A stretch of DNA of 24,706 nt from assembly GCA_011052165.1 (NCBI GenBank), contig DRJN01000453.1, forward strand, positions 1-24,706, in the 5' to 3' direction. Of this stretch, positions 23,915 through 24,706 are shown piece after piece. A model generated the notes under the pieces. It was not told the DNA's origin. It was given only the letters and a program-made list of their open reading frames with translations, and did no database searches. The stretch is from Gammaproteobacteria bacterium (lineage in GTDB: Bacteria > Pseudomonadota > Gammaproteobacteria > UBA6429 > Thiohalophilaceae). Both the position numbers and the translations under genes were made by a program. Each line of letters opens with the position of its first letter. Within the stretch, counting starts at the first letter, position 1.

Positions 23915-24706
23915 CTAAACGAGCAGTATGCCGCGAACAGTGAGGATGATTGCTGTCACCAGAGCGGAAATGCTCAAGCCACCCCAGCGACTGCGTTTTT
24001 CAGTAATAAGAAGTTCACAGCCATAGAACACCACAACCATTTGTACAACAAACGTTATCCACTCGTTCCCCCAAAAATCGCCTTTTGAGGCCACCAGTAC
24101 CGCCAGCAAAGACAATACAACGAGATAATCTGTTGCTGTAGTATTAAACTCAGCTTTTCGTCTACGGGGCGAAAATTTGACTGCTGCTGCGAACGCAACG
24201 GCGGTCAGTATAAAAAACGTGCCTATAAAGCGTTCCATAAAATGCAGCCAGGGCGGCATATAATTCAATCCAAGATATACAACAAATGCAGCAGTGATAT
24301 AAATTAATGCGCGACGCATTATAGAGTGAGCATTTCTGTCAAAAAATAATTCAAGTGACATTAGCCCTGAAACAAGCAACGCCATTTTCGCGAAATCGGC
24401 CGGCACTCGTTCAATAATCAGGCTGGTCCCGATTAAATACAATGGAATCCCGATAGAAAGAAACCGCCTGGGGACTACTACAAGAACATTCCTCAGGATG
24501 TCATGAGCCATGACTTTATTGTATTCCGCCGCATTATTGTGTCGATCTGCCAGACGCCAGCCTGATCGTTCAGCCAAATTCAGCACCCCGAAAATAACCG
24601 TCGCAAGCAGCAAATATACAAACACGATCAGGTAATTGCTTTCATAGCGAAGAAGAATGCCGCTGGTGACAAAAATCATTTGCAGGGAATAAATAATTAC
24701 GACTGA
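23915..24706 (-). CDS. WecA/MraY-like glycosyl-1-phosphate transferase, C-terminal part
   Basis: A multi-spanning membrane protein cut by the window edge: the reading frame has no stop up to 24706, so the Met at 24679 is probably internal. About 263 residues are visible with seven or more hydrophobic segments. The first part (YSLQMIFVTSGILLRY, then YLIVFVYLLLATVIFGVLN) resembles the last helices of WecA/WbpL-type enzymes after their catalytic loop. The rest (from about residue 75 of the visible part, with SIGIPLYLIGTSLIIERVP onward, ending TATDYLVVLSLLAVLV and a final helix) looks like a C-terminal membrane extension. If right, it transfers a sugar phosphate to undecaprenyl phosphate and primes repeat-unit assembly. 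The catalytic Asp motifs lie outside the window, so another membrane protein is possible. Confidence 0.55.
   Translation of the reverse strand, partial: SVVIIYSLQMIFVTSGILLRYESNYLIVFVYLLLATVIFGVLNLAERSGWRLADRHNNAAEYNKVMAHDILRNVLVVVPRRFLSIGIPLYLIGTSLIIERVPADFAKMALLVSGLMSLELFFDRNAHSIMRRALIYITAAFVVYLGLNYMPPWLHFMERFIGTFFILTAVAFAAAVKFSPRRRKAEFNTTATDYLVVLSLLAVLVASKGDFWGNEWITFVVQMVVVFYGCELLITEKRSRWGGLSISALVTAIILTVRGILLV

Noticed and set aside
1..24706. CRISPR array, tRNA or rRNA genes
   Set aside because: I saw no regularly spaced direct repeats and no cloverleaf or rRNA-like sequence on either strand.

Overview
The window is a surface-polysaccharide (exopolysaccharide / O-antigen type) biosynthesis and export locus. 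The Eps-type export proteins, Wzm/Wzt transporter, RfbF and LhgO-like enzymes, Shine-Dalgarno sites and short gene spacing all suggest a Gram-negative proteobacterium, most likely gammaproteobacterial. No rRNA or tRNA is present, so the species cannot be named.

Layout. (1) 1-620: gene-poor edge with a strong GC hairpin and two possible gene remnants. (2) 621-2922, plus strand: a sulfotransferase and a GT4 glycosyltransferase. (3) 2999-9560, minus strand: reading in the direction of transcription, epsE, epsF and epsG (outer-membrane export channel, Wzz-like co-polymerase, EpsG-type ATPase), a Wzy-like membrane polymerase/ligase, a second sulfotransferase of another family, and a GT2 glycosyltransferase. 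(4) 9561-10221: 661 bp without a convincing gene, probably the epsE leader/promoter region. (5) 10222-16369, minus strand: hexapeptide acyltransferase, GT2, GT4, EpsL beta-barrel protein, GT4, and a GT4 pseudogene. The pseudogene is a diverged paralogue of the GT4 at 1687-2922 with one clean 635-bp internal deletion. (6) 16517-17842, plus strand: wzt, converging on wzm at 17848-18702 (minus). (7) 18737-24706, minus strand: a WecA-like initiating transferase cut by the window edge, an LhgO-like FAD oxidoreductase, RfbF (glucose-1-phosphate cytidylyltransferase), an SDR enzyme, an RmlC-like epimerase and a SAF-domain oxidoreductase, leading into wzm.

How the genes may work together (inference). 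RfbF and the following three enzymes probably make a CDP-activated modified sugar. The WecA-like enzyme could prime the undecaprenyl carrier, and the GT2/GT4 enzymes would extend the repeat unit. Two export routes lie side by side: ABC-transporter dependent (Wzm/Wzt with a C-terminal glycan-binding-type domain) and Wzy/EpsE-F-G dependent. The acyltransferase and two unrelated sulfotransferases suggest an acylated, sulfated product. No Wzx flippase, exosortase or CDP-glucose 4,6-dehydratase was seen in the window.

Most notable: the dissected GT4 pseudogene, the RfbF-SDR-RmlC-SAF cassette without a recognisable dehydratase, two sulfotransferase families in one locus, the convergent wzt/wzm arrangement, and a structured leader before epsL.
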